DNA of 64,000 bases from Chionis minor (taxonomy: Eukaryota; Chordata; Aves; Charadriiformes; Chionididae): the NCBI GenBank assembly GCA_013398295.1, contig VZSF01007685.1:212224-276223 (forward strand). The letters run 5' to 3'. The number at the start of each line of letters is the position of its first letter. Positions within the stretch are counted from its first letter, which is position 1. A program made the translations under genes and the position numbers. Positions 25,301 to 39,098 of the stretch are shown piece after piece. Under the pieces are notes generated by a model that saw only the letters and a list, made by a program, of their open reading frames with translations, was not told the DNA's origin and made no database searches.

Positions 25301-28300
25301 TGCTGGCTGGTAGCGCTGAGGAGGACAAGGCAGGGCAGCAGTGTGTGCCCCGCGGCCGGCACCTCAGTGGCGCAGAGCCTTTGGTTTACTGAGACTGATA
25401 CCTAAAGGTCTCCTAAGGAACAGTTAGGGAATGCTGCCTTCCCAGGAAGAGCAGGGGAAGGAGCCCTGCTGCCTGCTTAACGAAAGTACTGCCTCTCCTG
25501 GCAGCCCGTGCGTTGGTTTGAGTTGAGTATTTTTCTAGCATTTCTGGATGGGGATTTTAAAGATCTAGCACTTTTTTTTTTTAATATTCCATGGACACAA
25601 GAGATTAGACCAGGCTGTATAATTTTCTTCCCACTCCATGTGTGCAGTCACTGAATTCGTCTTAATTTCCTGCACCAGTGCCCATGGACTGGGAGCTGGT
25701 TCCTGCCACCTGTGAAGGCGATGGCACTGCTCACAAGCTCAGGTGATTAAAACGGTCACACTCCAGCCAGGCACAGGAAAGTGCATTTTCTCACGTTTGT
25801 TCTCAGTATAGTGCAGGGAACAGACGTGGGATTACGGATTGATGCAGAGGGAGGGAGGGTGCCTTCAGCTGCCGTCACCGTTGTGGTCTGCAGCCGTGTG
25901 CGCCCCTGGCGGAGCAGAGCACACGGAAGAGCCCCGGCAGCAGAGAACAGACTGGCCCCTGTGGTCTGCATGGGCCGGGGCTGGCTGCAGGGGCTCCTGC
26001 TGGGCAGTAACTGGTCTCCAAACCCCCTTGCTCTGCCCAACTGCCCAAATGAAGCCTTTAGCTCCCAGTTTAGTGCCCTATTCATCACTGCAGTAGGTGA
26101 AAGCTGTGAAGCCTGAGGGTACTTGAGTCCTCCCAAACCCCAGGCCATCAGTTGAGGCTTCCTCGTCCCTCTCCTTCCCAGCTCCAGCTCTGCTTTCTCT
26201 TCTCCAAGTGCCTCCTGCTGCCCTTGCACGCTTTTTGGCCTCCGGCAGTTCCTGCAGACTCCAGGTTTCTTGAAGATGATGGTTTTGTTCTGTCTCCAGT
26301 TTTCACTCTCAGTCTGTTTAGTGTTTGCAGAAAAAACAGAGACAAAAGGACTTGGCCGAATCCCAAACAAATCAGATGTGAGAAGAGCGCTTGTTTCCAG
26401 GCTGCCGTGCTGACCCTCGGAGTGCGTCCTGTGCTCTCACCGATGCGCGCTTCTGACTTTAATGTCTGAAGTTTGTCCACATGCTGGCTCAGAGCTGATT
26501 GCTCTTTTCTCTTGTGAATCTCTAACAAGCTCTTGCTTCCTTAGCAAAAATGTAATCCTGAGCAAATTTCCTTTCTTTCTCACTTGACGGGGGGGGGGAG
26601 CCCACCCTGACAAACCACAGTAGCCCCCACTTCCTCCCTTTGTGTGCACTCAAGTTCTTCATTTTACAAACCCTTTTCTCATGCTCCGGTTGCATATTTG
26701 GGGGGACCTTCAGGGTTCCTTGCGCAGGATGTCAGAGCAAGGCTCGCACAACGCTTGCACGGTGCTTAAATAGGTGTTGGCATCTGGCGGCTGACAGCAG
26801 CGGCAGCAGGCGAGGGCTGGGGCGAGGAGGAACGGTTCCATTGCCATCGGAGGAGGATCTCTTCTTCAGCCTTCATCCTAGGGCTGCTTCTGCGCTGAGC
26901 AGAGTCCTTCGTGGGCCTGAGCCCTTGGGGACTGAGCCACTTCTCTCCTGGGAAGGGTTAGAATTTAATAGATACAAATAAAGTAAATGAAGAGGGTTTC
27001 ATGGGCAATTGAAAGGTTAACACAGACCATGCCATATCACTTGCTGTTCCTGGAACATCCTTTTCTGGTGGTTTGTTAACCCTAGACAGACAAGCCACAG
27101 GTGCATTAGTTCTCTCTCTCTCTCCCTCTTTTTCCTTCTCCTCACCTCCAGCCGGCACCCGCAAGGGCCTGGACTGTCACTGCTGTAACCAGCTGTACGC
27201 TCTCTCCTGCTGCAGATATTAATTTTTTGTTTATAGAAAAATCCATAAGGTTTGAGATATCAAAAGCTGTGTGCACTAGTGGGAAGGACACAAAATCAAT
27301 GCTGAAATATTGCCTTATTTAATGGCCGCTGTAAATAGCTCTGTTATGATTCTTTAGTAGAAATAAACTGTGAAAGCCCACGCGGGGCCAGATGAGCGTA
27401 CTTGTCTGCTGCCGGCAGCCCAGCAAGCCCGTCCAGCCTGCCCGGCCCTCTTGGGCTCCGCTCACCCAGCTCGGAGACACCCCTCGTTCCTGGGGCTGCC
27501 GTCCCTCACGTGGGGAGACGTAGAGTCGGTTCCGAGGGGCTCTCACCGCGCTTTGCCCTCTGTTTGTCCGTACTTCCTCGCTGCTGGAGGAGCTCAGCCG
27601 GCCCCTCCGGCGGGGATGTGCTGGTGCCAGCCATGTCTGGCTGCTGTGCTCCTCTCTCGGGCCCCTGCCGGAGCAGAGGGCACCACCGGCACCGCCGGCG
27701 CCTGCCCAGCGGGACGCTCCCAGCAGCTGCTTCCCGGGGCTTCCCCTTCCTTGGGGAACGGCACGGCCCTGGGAAGAAATTTCATCTCGTGTTTCTTCTC
27801 ACTTTCTGCTTTTTCAAGGCATGTTTTCAGAAACATCATCGAGGCTTATAAATGAGGCTTTTAAAAGGTTTTAAATACCGATCATTTTTAATGGTTTATT
27901 TCTGTGTCAATGGATGTAATTGTCTCCAGTAGAAGTTCTTTCTAGAATATATTTGGGTACTTGGGAAAACAGTGGCATTTCCCCCACATTCCTGGAAAGC
28001 CAAGTCCTGTGGCAATGCAGCTGTGTTACCACCGGCAACAATAATCACCACGATGAGGAAAAAAAATAGCCTTCTAGGATGCCTTGCTTGAAAGTCGCAA
28101 GGAATTAGGAAATCCTGCTTTGCATCGCTCCTTGAAGGTCAGAAGGGCTCACTCTGCGAGCGGCATCCGTCAGCCCAATCACACCCGCCAGCTCCCGCAT
28201 CTGAAGGGCTCGGGGAACCTGATAAGAGTTTTCCCTGAAGTACCGCTGCAGCCAGTCGCGTGGCGCCCGCGTCACCTCCATCGATGTTTAACTCTGGCTC

Positions 28301-31300
28301 GATATGGCTGGAGGTTTGGCTTAACGGAACTTAACGTCTGCCGCGTGTCAGCGCAGTTCTAGCACCTGTACCCGTGCGCTGCCTGGCTTCTGGGGGGTTT
28401 CTCGGCCAAGGAGCCGCAGAGCCGGGGCTGCTCAGGGGGTGAGAAGGAGCCGCAGCTCTCCCTGCTTGCAGGCGAGGGCTGTGCGAGCGCCGCCGTCTCC
28501 CATTCCCCCCAGCTGACTGGGGGCGAACCTGGCTTACTGGGGCTGTGCTGATAAGGGTGATCTGACTGTCAGAGGAGGTGCCCGTCACGGGCAGGTGGCA
28601 CTGAGTCACCAGCCGGGCTGCACCGTGCATTAGCAGCAGCGTCGCGCCTCAGGCTCCTCTGTCACCTGGCGGTGCGGGCTGCGGCGGCTCGTGCGGCTCC
28701 AGCGGGCGCTCAGGTACGGACTTGAGGTCCACTGGGTCCCGTCAGCATCTACAGAGGGGTGGGTGCTGGTTGTGTTGCCTGTTTAGGTTCGTTCTCACGA
28801 GGATTCCCCAGCGAGGCACTGCGGCGGGTGGAGCTGCTGGAGCCGCGGGGAAGGCGTGCGCCCCCCTCCAGCTCGACGCCTTCCCGTCCCCCCTGCAGGC
28901 TGTTTCTCTGGGCAGCAGTTAGCCAGTGCAAGTGTTTTCTTTTTATTATGGTTTTAATATTCATGACACATGCAAATTAGAAAAAAGGTAATTGTCCCAA
29001 TTAACACTAAATAGGTTTTTCTCACACATCTTGAGTAATTTGATCCTTCTGCTTATCTCATAAAAAGTTTTCTGGTGGAACTGCCTCAGACTCAGTGTTC
29101 ATACAAGAGCCTGCTGAGCTTCTGTAATTAAGCTGTGATTAGCCAGCTATAAATACATGGTTTTCAATACAGCGTTGCACTCTTAGGGCAACTGGAGATA
29201 ATGAAGTGATCAGATCAGTGAACACCTAAGGTATGTCGGCAGCGGTGAGAGAGCTTTCACCACTAATGGCAGGTCGGCTGCCGTGGTTCGGTCCCCGCAG
29301 ATCCTCTCCAAGCGCTGGTCGAGTGCTGGGCGAGGCGTTACCGCTAGAAATGCCGGGGGTGCCTGCGGTCCTGATGCTCATGGCTCTCCAGGCAGATGTC
29401 GAGGGAACCTGCGCTGTGGTGCCCTATGGAATCGCCTCTCTGCTCCGCTCCTCAGACGGAGCGGTTAACTCAACCCAGAAATGCCTTCCCGTGAGGATGG
29501 CCGGGTCCTTTGACAGCTGGGTGTCCCTGGCTGTGAGCTTCGGTGAGCTGTCGGGGCAGCAGGCTCGGGGCAGCTCTAGCAGAGGGGCAGCAGCAGGCAG
29601 CGCTCCCCATCCCTGGCAGCTCCATGGGTACCTGCCCGGGCCGGGAACAGGAGGGCTCAGCCCGGATGCCTGCAGCTGGCTTGTGCTGCCGGATGTCTGG
29701 GAAGATCCCTTCCGCTGAGCGCTCGGCGCCTTGTCCCACCCTCAGCTCCCCCGTGACTGGGGCTCCAGAGGTGTGTGAGGGGGGTTCCAACAAGCCAGAT
29801 CCTCCTTTCCACCCAGAACAGAGCACGTCTCCTGGCTTGACACCCCAGGCCACAAGGTTGTGTTCCTTCAGCCGGAGACATGATGTATCTTGTGGCCTCT
29901 GGGCCCAATGGCAGCTGTTTGTAATGTCAGGGAACTGCTCTCAGATGAATTACAGCTGATATTTCATCACACGCATTATTCGGCTAAAGGATAAACTGGC
30001 GGAAGCCAGGACAATTCCGTGAAGAAAGCAAGCTGACAGTTCTTGAATAAATGATTCATTATTCACTCAGCTCTGGCTGCTTAGTGCACTTGCCCCAGCT
30101 CCTGAACAAAAGTTAGCTCGTTTCAAACCCTGCTGCGTTTCCATTTCTCTGCTGTGACCTGACATGACAAATGAAATGTTCATGAACGCACTTATCTTTC
30201 GAATTAGAAGTTACATCAAATCTGATTCTGTGAACCACTTGCAGAAAATTTGTATCAGCTGCTAATTTTCTTCCCCTTACATCTCTCATACCGTTTGTGA
30301 GCTTTCTAACCCAATGTTATTTCAGTTTTAAAAGCACTTCAGGAAAAACGACGCAGCATTATTTGGCAAAAGAGGCAGTTAAAGCACTGTCAGAACAAGC
30401 ACCTTCTTTTTAGCAGCCTCTTTCCTCCCTATTACAGCTCCTACTGGGGTTGTTACTGACTTGGCCCCTTTGGGCCAGGCACTGGATGAAGAAACGACGT
30501 GCGCAAAATCCTGATGTCCCTGAGCTAAATGGGAGCCTGGCGGTTGCCTTGGGATGTAGCTAGATGGCTCCACTCAGGCCAGTCGAAGGCAGTTGCTCCT
30601 TGGATGTGTCAGAGACTGAAATCCATGGACGACGGCAAGCGCCGCTTCCCCGGGTGCGAGCCCCGGAGCGGAGCTGCGGCTCAGAGTTGAGGTGCCGTGC
30701 AGGCAAAGTTTGGTTCATCCTGGGAGAAACATCTGCCTGCCTTTGTGGCACAGCTGTACCGCGCCACGTCCCTGCTGCTGAGCTGGAGGCAGTTTTTAAG
30801 GAGTTGGAAAGTGTTGTGGGTTTTGTGGAGTTTGACATACTGTCATGGAAATGTTTTAGTAGATGTGAATGAGGAAGCAGATGGGGGAATTTGAAACTTA
30901 GGGAGATTGTACAAGAGCACAGAGTCACATGAAAAGAGCTGCAGCATCAGAGAGGGAATGGCAGAGCCCGTGCCTAGGTGGAGGGGGAAGAAACAGAGAG
31001 GTGGAAGAGAAAACAATGAAAAGATTTATGCAGGATCACAACTGAACAAAACGTCCAGCAAAGAAGATCCTAAACAAAATTCAGAGAAAGGAAAAGAAAG
31101 ATTCAGAAGGGGGTCTGCACTCTGGACTCTGCTGTGCAGGGAAACGTGGCATGTTCCACACCAGCCCCTAGAAATTAGAGAAGATGCCTGTGAACGATTA
31201 GATCCAAGCTGCCAGGAGGAAACTTCACGCGGAGGGTTGTGAATGCATCCCATGTCACTGCAGCAGCGCTCACTTGTTGTTCCAGCCTCGGGCAGAGTTC

Positions 31301-33732
31301 GAGTAACCACAGAGAGCACTGGCAAGAGTTAGCTTCGGTGTGAGTTGTTTCACACAAAGGACTCTGTCCATGTACATGCTTATTCCGACTGGGAGGAGAC
31401 ATACTGTATAGATGGAAAACTCTCCTTTCAATGCTAATTTCTCCATCTGTTTTCTATCTTTGCTTTGTTTGCTTGCAGTACTGCGTGGGTGCTTGTCGGA
31501 AGAAGGGCGTTGCGGAGCCGTTGCACAGCCTTCCTTGGTAAACACGATTCGATAGTCACTTCAAGTGGGGCTTTTGCAGCAATTCTCACGTTTCATTCCT
31601 TTATGCTCTGCCAATCCAGCTGAGTCCTGCTGCTCTTCTTTGTCCCTCTGCTATTCCAGTCCATCCCTGCCCCCCACATGAATGCAGAGAGAAGTATTTT
31701 TTCCAATTTAAAGCTGAGCAATTTTTATTTGTAGCTCTAAGTGGGTCCATTAGTGCTGGTCAGAGGAAAGCTGAAGAACATTTGGCAGATAATTGGGCCG
31801 GGGTCCATCAGAAGGTCTTGATGTGGAGCCTGCTGCACTATGTGCTGGTAAAACATCTGTGTAAATAGCTCTGCAGCTGAGGTTTCATTAGAACTGCCCA
31901 TCACGACAGTCCTCTTCAAGCTCTAAATACACGAGGGACTCCTCTGTCTACCCAAAATAGCAAGCTCTCCACTTAGCGAGCCCTGTGCTGAAACTGGGGT
32001 CGTCTCATTTGAATGTTCTGGGCTGCAGGCATGACCTGAGACTCTTTGTTGTGATGTGCTGAGCTATCAAAGCCTCGCTCTTCAGAGCGTCTCATTAGTC
32101 GTGGAAGAAGTGAGACTGGGGATGGCATCCAGCTGTGTCCCTCAGCTGAGTATATAATTTTCCAGCCACATCTGGAAAGGGGGAGATATGTAATTGGATG
32201 CAAATGGTCACCCGTCACAGTGAAAAATGTCTTTTCCAGTAGGATTTTCTTTGAAAAAAAGCTTTGGAAGAGAGGAGAAAATTGTAGTGTTTGTGGAACT
32301 GAGTGACCAAGTCAGATATAATCTCAGGCTCTTTCCCCAACTCTGTTCCAATTCTGCTCATTTTTACCTTGCATACACATAGTTTTTCTGGGGCACCTCA
32401 CTACCGCCTCGTGCCTGGCCCTGCTTTCCCTACGTGTTTCCCAGCTGCGCCTGTGCCCGGCTCCCTGCTTACCCTGCTGCTCTGAGCTCGGAACTGCTGC
32501 GGCCCTGGGATGCTCCGGCATCTTGTGATTTGGTCACGGCCTAATGCTCAGTGCGGCTCAGGACGTCCTTGTATAAACTACCTACAGTTTGTTTAGGTGA
32601 CTGTCAGAGGATCACAACCTTCTCGAAACCCAGAAAACGAACCTCCCCATGTCACCCCTTCGAAACACTTAACGCTGAGAGAAGACACAAAACAGAACAC
32701 AGCTGGTTGAAACCCCTCTGCCTGATGCCTCCTGCGTCTCTTGCGCGAGGCAGAGTAAGTTCCTCCTGGATCTCCAGCACCACTCTGCTCCAGCCTGGCC
32801 ATACCACACTGTCCTTTGATCTTCAGAGGCATCAGCTTTTGGACAGTCGCCCGTCAGGCTGGGTTGTTCTGCTCTTGTTTCTTTTCCGTCCAGACATCCC
32901 GTTCTGTTGTCCATCACCAAATACTGCCCGTGGTCGTGGGGGAAGGCTGGCTATGGAGAAGAGGCGTGGGCTTCCCTCCCTGCGGGTTAATCAGTAGTGG
33001 ACATTATTTAAGGTTATTGTCGCATCACTCTGATCAAGTCAGAGGACTTGCTGTTTGCTTGCTGGAATGTGGGTTGGTGCGGTACGGGATGAATACCAAC
33101 GGAGCAGGGAGTTTTCAGACATGCAGATTTGTTTTGCGGATCATCATCTGTTCCTTCTGTGTGCCACTTAAACTGCTCGTTGTTATGCAAATCCCATAAT
33201 GTATTTACGAGTGCTCTCCAGAGATTTCAAATGGCATCTAATCTGGTTAGTAGATCCATTCTGCAAGAGACATGTGTATCGTATTCAGCTAAAGATGAGA
33301 TATTGGTATGTTATGCATTTGACTAGAAACAGAACCTGCTTTATCACATTCACCGAGCATTACAACGCTCTTACTGACCTGAAACCCATGTAACTGCCAG
33401 GAAGAAGAATAAAGGCACAAATAAATGTGAACAAGGATGTACAACATATTTAGAGCTCCTGACAGTGTCTGCATCGGAGTCAGTGCTCGCCGTGCACTCG
33501 GCTGTTCTCCTCAGTTAAGCAGCGCTGGCGTGAGGCGGTACCTGGGTGGGAACGCTCGCTGGTGACTCTGCAGGTGGCAGTGCTCTTCCCTTCCTGCGCA
33601 AATCCATCCTGGTGTCCGGAAAGCTCTGGAGCCCAGCCGACGGCACAACCTGCTTGCTGCTGACCCTGACATTAGTTTCCAAACTTCAGACGGGAGTTTC
33701 TCCCCCGGGGGTCACATCCAGGCTGTGCTGAA
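25301..33732. other. Intergenic, no gene supported
   Basis: Alternating composition. GC-rich patches lie at 27370-27770, 28370-28930 and 29230-29790; AT-rich ones at 27780-27960, 28920-29230 and 30020-30370. There is a G10 run at 26589-26598 and a CT-rich tract at 27110-27150. An imperfect palindrome around the bZIP-like TGATTCA core lies at 30045-30064. Open frames up to 204 codons (25756-26370, minus) match nothing I know. Confidence 0.6.
29095..29175. promoter_or_regulatory. Candidate regulatory segment with TAATTA, GATTA and MEF2-like motifs
   Basis: CTGTAATTAAGCTGTGATTA is followed by GCCAGCTATAAATACATGG, which combines homeodomain-type cores with a CTATAAATA MEF2-like box. It lies in an AT-rich island between GC-rich blocks. 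It is a motif-only call. Confidence 0.22.
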
Positions 33733-34529
33733 GTGCTGTCGCTTCTGCTTGGCATCTTTAAGCTATTCCTGTGCAGCAGCACAGCTGAGTTTGCTCCGGT
33801 TTCCATTGCCTTGTGCCCAGATCTCCGAAGCTGCTTAGCCACAGTTACTGGTCAAGGCAGCCTTGCCCTGCTGTACTTGTTGTTTTATGGCCCATTGCAG
33901 CTTTCCTCTGCTCCCCTTTTCCCGCTTGCACCGAGTTCAGCGTATCGGCTTTGGGCGCCCGCTCTTTTCCCCGCTCCACCTGCAGCTCTTCGGTCAGGGC
34001 TAGGTCAGCCCCTGCTTCCCTTTGGCTCAGGACGCTGGATTTCCTTGGTTACTTGTTCGATGTGCAGACGAACGTGGTTTTTCCTGGTTCGGCGCCTCTC
34101 GATCAGCGGGAGCTCGGTGAGAATGGCTGTACGGTCACCTCGTTGTGTTCCGCTGGATCCTCTGTGCTGGTCTGGTCAGGATGGTGCGGTGCCATCCCAG
34201 TGTGCCCAGGCACCGTGGCCGGCGCCTGTCTGGCGTCCTCCTGTCTGTCTGCTGCCGTGTCCTTGGGTCGCAGGGTCTCCAACCAGTCTCTAAGGGGAAA
34301 CTTGTGCATCTTTGTTCTGTGTGTGGTTAATGTAATTATTTTCTTGCAAATAAGTGTTTCTACTTTACTTGTTGAATTTAAGAACTACGCGTATCCTCTT
34401 GGAATGTTCCACTGCAAAAGCTTATTTCTAGCCAAAATGAAAAATAACAACACAGACTTTTTGATCAAATGGCACATTTATTTTCTGTTAGTTCATACAA
34501 ATGTTTCTGATTTTTTAATGCTGCATTAG
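33733..34529 (+). other. Region with a 238-codon open frame, not recognised
   Basis: An open frame runs 33813-34529 on the plus strand and, unusually, stays open through the AT-rich 34310-34529 part where stops are expected. A second plus-strand frame (33733-34293) overlaps it. The translation has hydrophobic stretches (for example CIFVLCVVNVIIFLQ) but no domain I recognise. Overlapping frames and the absence of splice or promoter evidence argue against a real gene. Confidence 0.2.
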
Positions 34530-37500
34530 AATTAGATTTGAGGGAAATTAACTCAGAACGATCTTATTGAAATAAAGACTGTTAATTTAAAAAGTCTCTA
34601 CGTTTTGACTCTAAAAATAAATTTAAAAGGCAAATGTCTTCAACAAAGCAGCACGAGTGTTTGAATAATTTGGATATACATAAAACGTTTTATCAAATTA
34701 ATGTTTCATTTGAAGACTATAAATATCGTGAAATTCATAATGGTGATTTCCCCCCAGTCATGGTGTATTCTAGAAATGCAGAGCTTGGTGTAGTTCTTGT
34801 CCCCCATGTCCGCGTGGCTCCGTGGCGGCTCCGTGGCGGCTCCGTGGCTGGCGGGCGCAGGGCGAGACGCGTTGGGGCTGGGAGCCCGGGAATGGGCCGA
34901 GCCTCCCCGCTTCGCTGCAGCCTCCGAGCTCCCTTCCCCAGCGCTGATCCGTGTCCCCCCCCCCCGAACCGGCCCACGTGCCACTGTAATGTAACTTGTC
35001 AGATGACAGATTTCAGGGGAGCATTAGTAATTAGGAACTCCACTCTCATCAAGGAAAATAATTAGTGAGAATGCATGCAGTTTACAAAAGCAGTTCAATT
35101 AAAGAGAATAACAAGCTTTTTACAGCAACAAAGGAAGGACTAAGTAGACCTCAGTGAGTAAATAAAACTGTAATCAGTGTGATTAATTTAAAATCTCAGG
35201 AAGGCATGAATTGGATTGATAGTCCAAAACTCTAATGTGTCTCACGGGACCACAAAATAAGTCGTTCCACGTTTTAGGGAGCATATGAGGCACCCTAATT
35301 GTGAACAACAAGAGAAAGTAAAAAACCAACAAAAGTTACTTTGCTATAAATTTCTTCAGAAACACTGATTTTGACTAGGGTGTTCTTCATGAGGCTCATA
35401 CAAAAATGTCTCTATGTTGCCTGGCTAAAATGGAATTAAAGAGAGGTTTGGAGCTGGATTGGCTGGCATTTTAACTAAGATCCTTGAAAACCTCCTTCAT
35501 CTGAGGGCAACTGGGAAGCACCTTTGAGGAGGGATTTTTATCGTGGGGGAGGCTGAGCAATGGTATTTCATGGCAGAAAAGGGGCTACACAAAACTGTTG
35601 GGCATTATATTGCCACATGGGGAACAGGCAGAAATTCCTGGGCAGAAAGGAGCGTGCAGCCTGCGGAAAGGCACCCGTCGGCACGGAAGGAGCCAGGGCT
35701 CTCCAGCCACGTGGGCCCTGGAACAGGGCTGTGCTCCCCCCAGCTTCACCTCCAGCCCCTGGTCGGGGCCGTCAGGAGCGGGAAGGGGAAGGTGCCCTGA
35801 CCCTCCTGCAGGAGACGGGGTCACCCCAACCCTGAGGACACTCCCCAGTGACAGCAATTCCGTCACCTTCTCATCCTCTGCCCACTCACAGTCTGCGACG
35901 AGAATGGGATAAAATTGGCACTCGCTTCACTGCCTTTTATCTTTTTTTTTTTAAATCCTTTTCTTTTTTCTTCTTTGTCCTGGCAGTACTGCGGGGACTC
36001 GCTAGTGCTATTTCTGTTGCTCAAGAAACCAGTGCTACTGGTATTGCTGCCACCAGTATTGCTTCTCCTGCATCTGAAATCTGGCTTTCCTCCATGGTTA
36101 ATTCTGGGATACCACAAACCCTAAACAGCTGGACAAGAGCTTGGACTGTAAATTGTAACCAGCTTTAATTTAGCTCATTTCTCACAGGTGACTGAGGGCT
36201 TTATGGGCCTTTGCTACACTTCATAATAATTTAAAGCAGATATTTAGTACATCTGTAAAATCTCTCTCACAATGTACTGGGGAAGGAAAGCAGTGTAAAT
36301 GTTCTTCTGGCTTTTGGTTGAGTTACAGACTGTCGGCAGGTCAGGCAGGATCCTCTGCAGGGGATGTCCCGGTCTGTGTCCCGGGATTGTGGAGGACAGT
36401 CTCGAGGTCTCCACCTTCAGAGGGGCTTCTCTGTGCTGCTCGTCGCCGAAGCCCGTTGCTTCCAGGGGTAAGTCCCCTTTGTGTGGGGCTTTCTATGTTT
36501 TCTCTGGTCGGATCCAGATGGGCTTAATGCTGAAATCTGTCTCTGAAGCCAGGAAGCATCTTGATGATGTTTCAGTATAGAAATGTCCTATCTATCCCAG
36601 GACTGACAATTCTTGGGTGTGCTTTTGCTACAGAACACACGGATTTAGTGATTTACTTTGATTAGTATGTTTTATTCTTACTGATTTTTCTAGTGTTTCT
36701 AGTATGCCCAACTTTTCTACTCAGTATTTTTCAGTGGAAAAAGAAAAATCATTTGAGCGTCTCAAAATTGGTAACTTACATGACAATTATCACTGAATAA
36801 GCACCTCTGATTACTGGATCTTTCACTTTAGACGAGGCAGAGAGGTTCTGAGCAGTTAAGTGTACAAATACAACAGCCCACTCTGTTCCCCTCATCTCGC
36901 AGAGCAGCGAAGCCCTGGCGTGCATCCAGCGAGTCAGCTAGGCGAAACCGCCTTCTTGGAAATACAAGTTGGTTTCTTCTAATTCAATTATGTTTCTCAA
37001 GGTCTCCTCTTGCTAAATGTAGTAAAATTGTGTCTCAGCTGAAGAAAACAAATACTCCAGCGCTGTATGGTGTATATCAGTCTCTTGTGGCACCCCAGAG
37101 AGAGATGTGGTATTTAGAGCAGACATCTGAACAGGTAGAAGCAAAACATACCCTAATTAAAAATACAGCTGGATAAAGAGAGCTTGGATGTGGTCCTGGC
37201 AGCCGCTGGGGGCCCGGCAAACTGAAACCTGGTGGTTGGTGGTTGGGTGGGCAGAGGGCAGAGGGGCGCAGAAGGGACGGCGCCGGCCAGGGCTTGTGTC
37301 GGTGCCTGCTGGAGAGGTTCCTGTCCTCCTCTGCTCTGACGAAGATCAGCCTCCAGCTGGGAAAAGTTGGTAAAAACTTGCAGGAGAACCATAATTCTAA
37401 TTCTAAAATTTATGAAGTTATTACCTCGTTAGCGTTGCCTGGACTGGATGTGGCTCTTGAAAACAGTCTGCCCATGCAGTCCCGGAGCACGCTCCGCTCC

Positions 37501-39000
37501 GATGGATACGGGTACACACACGTCGGGCTCTGCAACACCCAGCAAGACTCGTAACGGGGACACCGCCAGCGGCTCCGGGCCCCTGGGGCAGCGTCCCCCC
37601 GCTGGGCTCCTGGGTGAGCGGGTGTCAGCTCCCCCGTCCCCTGCGCCCAGCCCGAACCCCACAGCCCAGCAGAGACCTGCCCCTGCCACCCCCCCGGGGC
37701 AGCCCGAGCCGAAACGGGCTGTAACAGGCTCCAGTCAAACACAGGAGCAGCCTGAGAGGGAATTTCAGTTTGTACTTCTTCAGATTTTGGATTATTTTCT
37801 CCCTCAGCCCGCCCTAGTATTATGAATGATTTTTCAAATTTAAGCTTACTGCTCAGGTGAACCTCGTCTGTGACCTCTGCAGTGGCTCGTATCACAGTGT
37901 GAAGGGTAGCAGGAAAATAACCTTTCCATAAATAAATGCTGAATGCCGGGGAGCACCTGCAGCGTGAATGAAAAATCAGAGGCAATAGGGCTATTTCAGC
38001 AAGTTCCAATTCAAACCAACCTCTTTGCAGCAGAGGAAAATGCTGTATTGGTACCTCCCCATATTCTTCATTGGAACTGGAGAAGGATCAGTGTTTGCAT
38101 TAAGTTCTCCAAAGTTTTGATAACCTTATTTCCCCCGAGGGAGTTTTCAGGCAGGATAATGTATAGCCTGTTGTTGTATGTTCCGAATTCCATTTGCGAG
38201 GGATCAGTATTTTATTGCCAGACCAGCATTTAAAAATCGCTCTCTATTTTCTTAGCTTTGTGGGAATTTACGGCCCCCAGAGTGGAAAGAAAAGGATTTT
38301 TTGATAAGATGTAAGCTTGATTTTTATTTATTAGTTTTGATGGGAATCTTTACCCTACGGATTAATCTTGCTAGTTACAAGAAGTACTTGCTGAAAATGC
38401 CCGACTTCCCGCAGAGGTGACGGAGCTGGAGCTCGCGGCGTGTGGCCCCGTTCCCCAGCACAGCACAGCCTGTCTCCAGTTGCAGGCAGCGTCTTCAGAA
38501 ACGCCCGGTGGTTCGAGTGCCCAGCCACCGGCATCGCGAGGCAGGCAGTTCTGAAAGGCGAGCGAGTGCTCAGCTTTTCCTAAAAATAGGTCCTCTTTGA
38601 GGCGTTTGAAGTTCCTTCCTTTATGCCATCCTTCAGCAGCCGCAGGGGCCAGCCGTGTGTTATACTCTAATTCCTCCCTGTGGGCTGCCTTTTGATTGAC
38701 GACCGGGCGCCTCCAGATCCCTGCTGCACCCCTGCCCGTTCCTGCCATCCCATCGGTCCCCGCGGAGCCGGCTGTTTGCAGAGAAGCAGTCGGATGAAGC
38801 TGGAATTACCTCTCCCTCCTCCTCACATCCCTTTGCGCCGGCCGAGCTCCCTGCCCCGACGGGCGCTTGCGACGCAGCTGCAAGTCGCCAATTCAAAGGG
38901 CCGGCAGTGGCTGTGCTCGTGCCGGGGGAGGCTGGGGAGCCCCAGTGCCTGAGCAGACACGGTCCAGCAGGGCTGGGCCAGCACGCGCTGGGAGCCCGCT
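34530..39000. other. Intergenic, no gene supported
   Basis: It is AT-rich at 34540-34740 and 34980-35300, with a GC-rich patch at 34800-34980 bearing the 11-bp repeat and the C11 run. There is a T-rich tract at 35941-35975, and GC-rich patches at 37480-37720 and 38380-38990. Around 36005-36080 short words such as CCAGT and TATTGCT recur. No exon is supported. Confidence 0.6.
34814..34849. repeat. 11-bp GTGGCGGCTCC tandem repeat
   Basis: About three and a half copies of GTGGCGGCTCC lie in a GC-rich block, followed by a C11 run at 34955-34965. It is simple sequence only. Confidence 0.85.
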
Positions 39001-39098
39001 CCGGCTCCGGGCTGTGTCCGTGTGTTCCCCACTCCGGCTCCGGGCTGTGTCCGTGTGTTCCCCACTCCGGCTCCGGGCTGTGTCCGTGTGCTCCCTGC
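39001..39098. repeat. 33-bp tandem repeat, three copies
   Basis: The unit starts CCGGCTCCGGGCTGTGTCCG and ends TGTTCCCCACT. Two copies are identical and the third diverges in its last bases (TGCTCCCT). The 33-bp period keeps a frame open in all copies, which explains repeated peptides in translated frames without implying a gene. Confidence 0.95.

Noticed and set aside
24781..25362. 193-codon minus-strand frame across the CpG island
   Set aside because: Composition is typical of GC-rich non-coding DNA and the poly-Phe segment is a translated A/T run. The island itself is better explained as regulatory.
31737..31919. 60-codon minus-strand frame with protein-like composition
   Set aside because: No flanking splice signals were established and no homology is recognised. 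At this length it is easily chance.
39001..39098. CRISPR-like repeat
   Set aside because: The 33-bp units are directly adjacent without spacers, and the genome is a vertebrate's. It is a tandem minisatellite.
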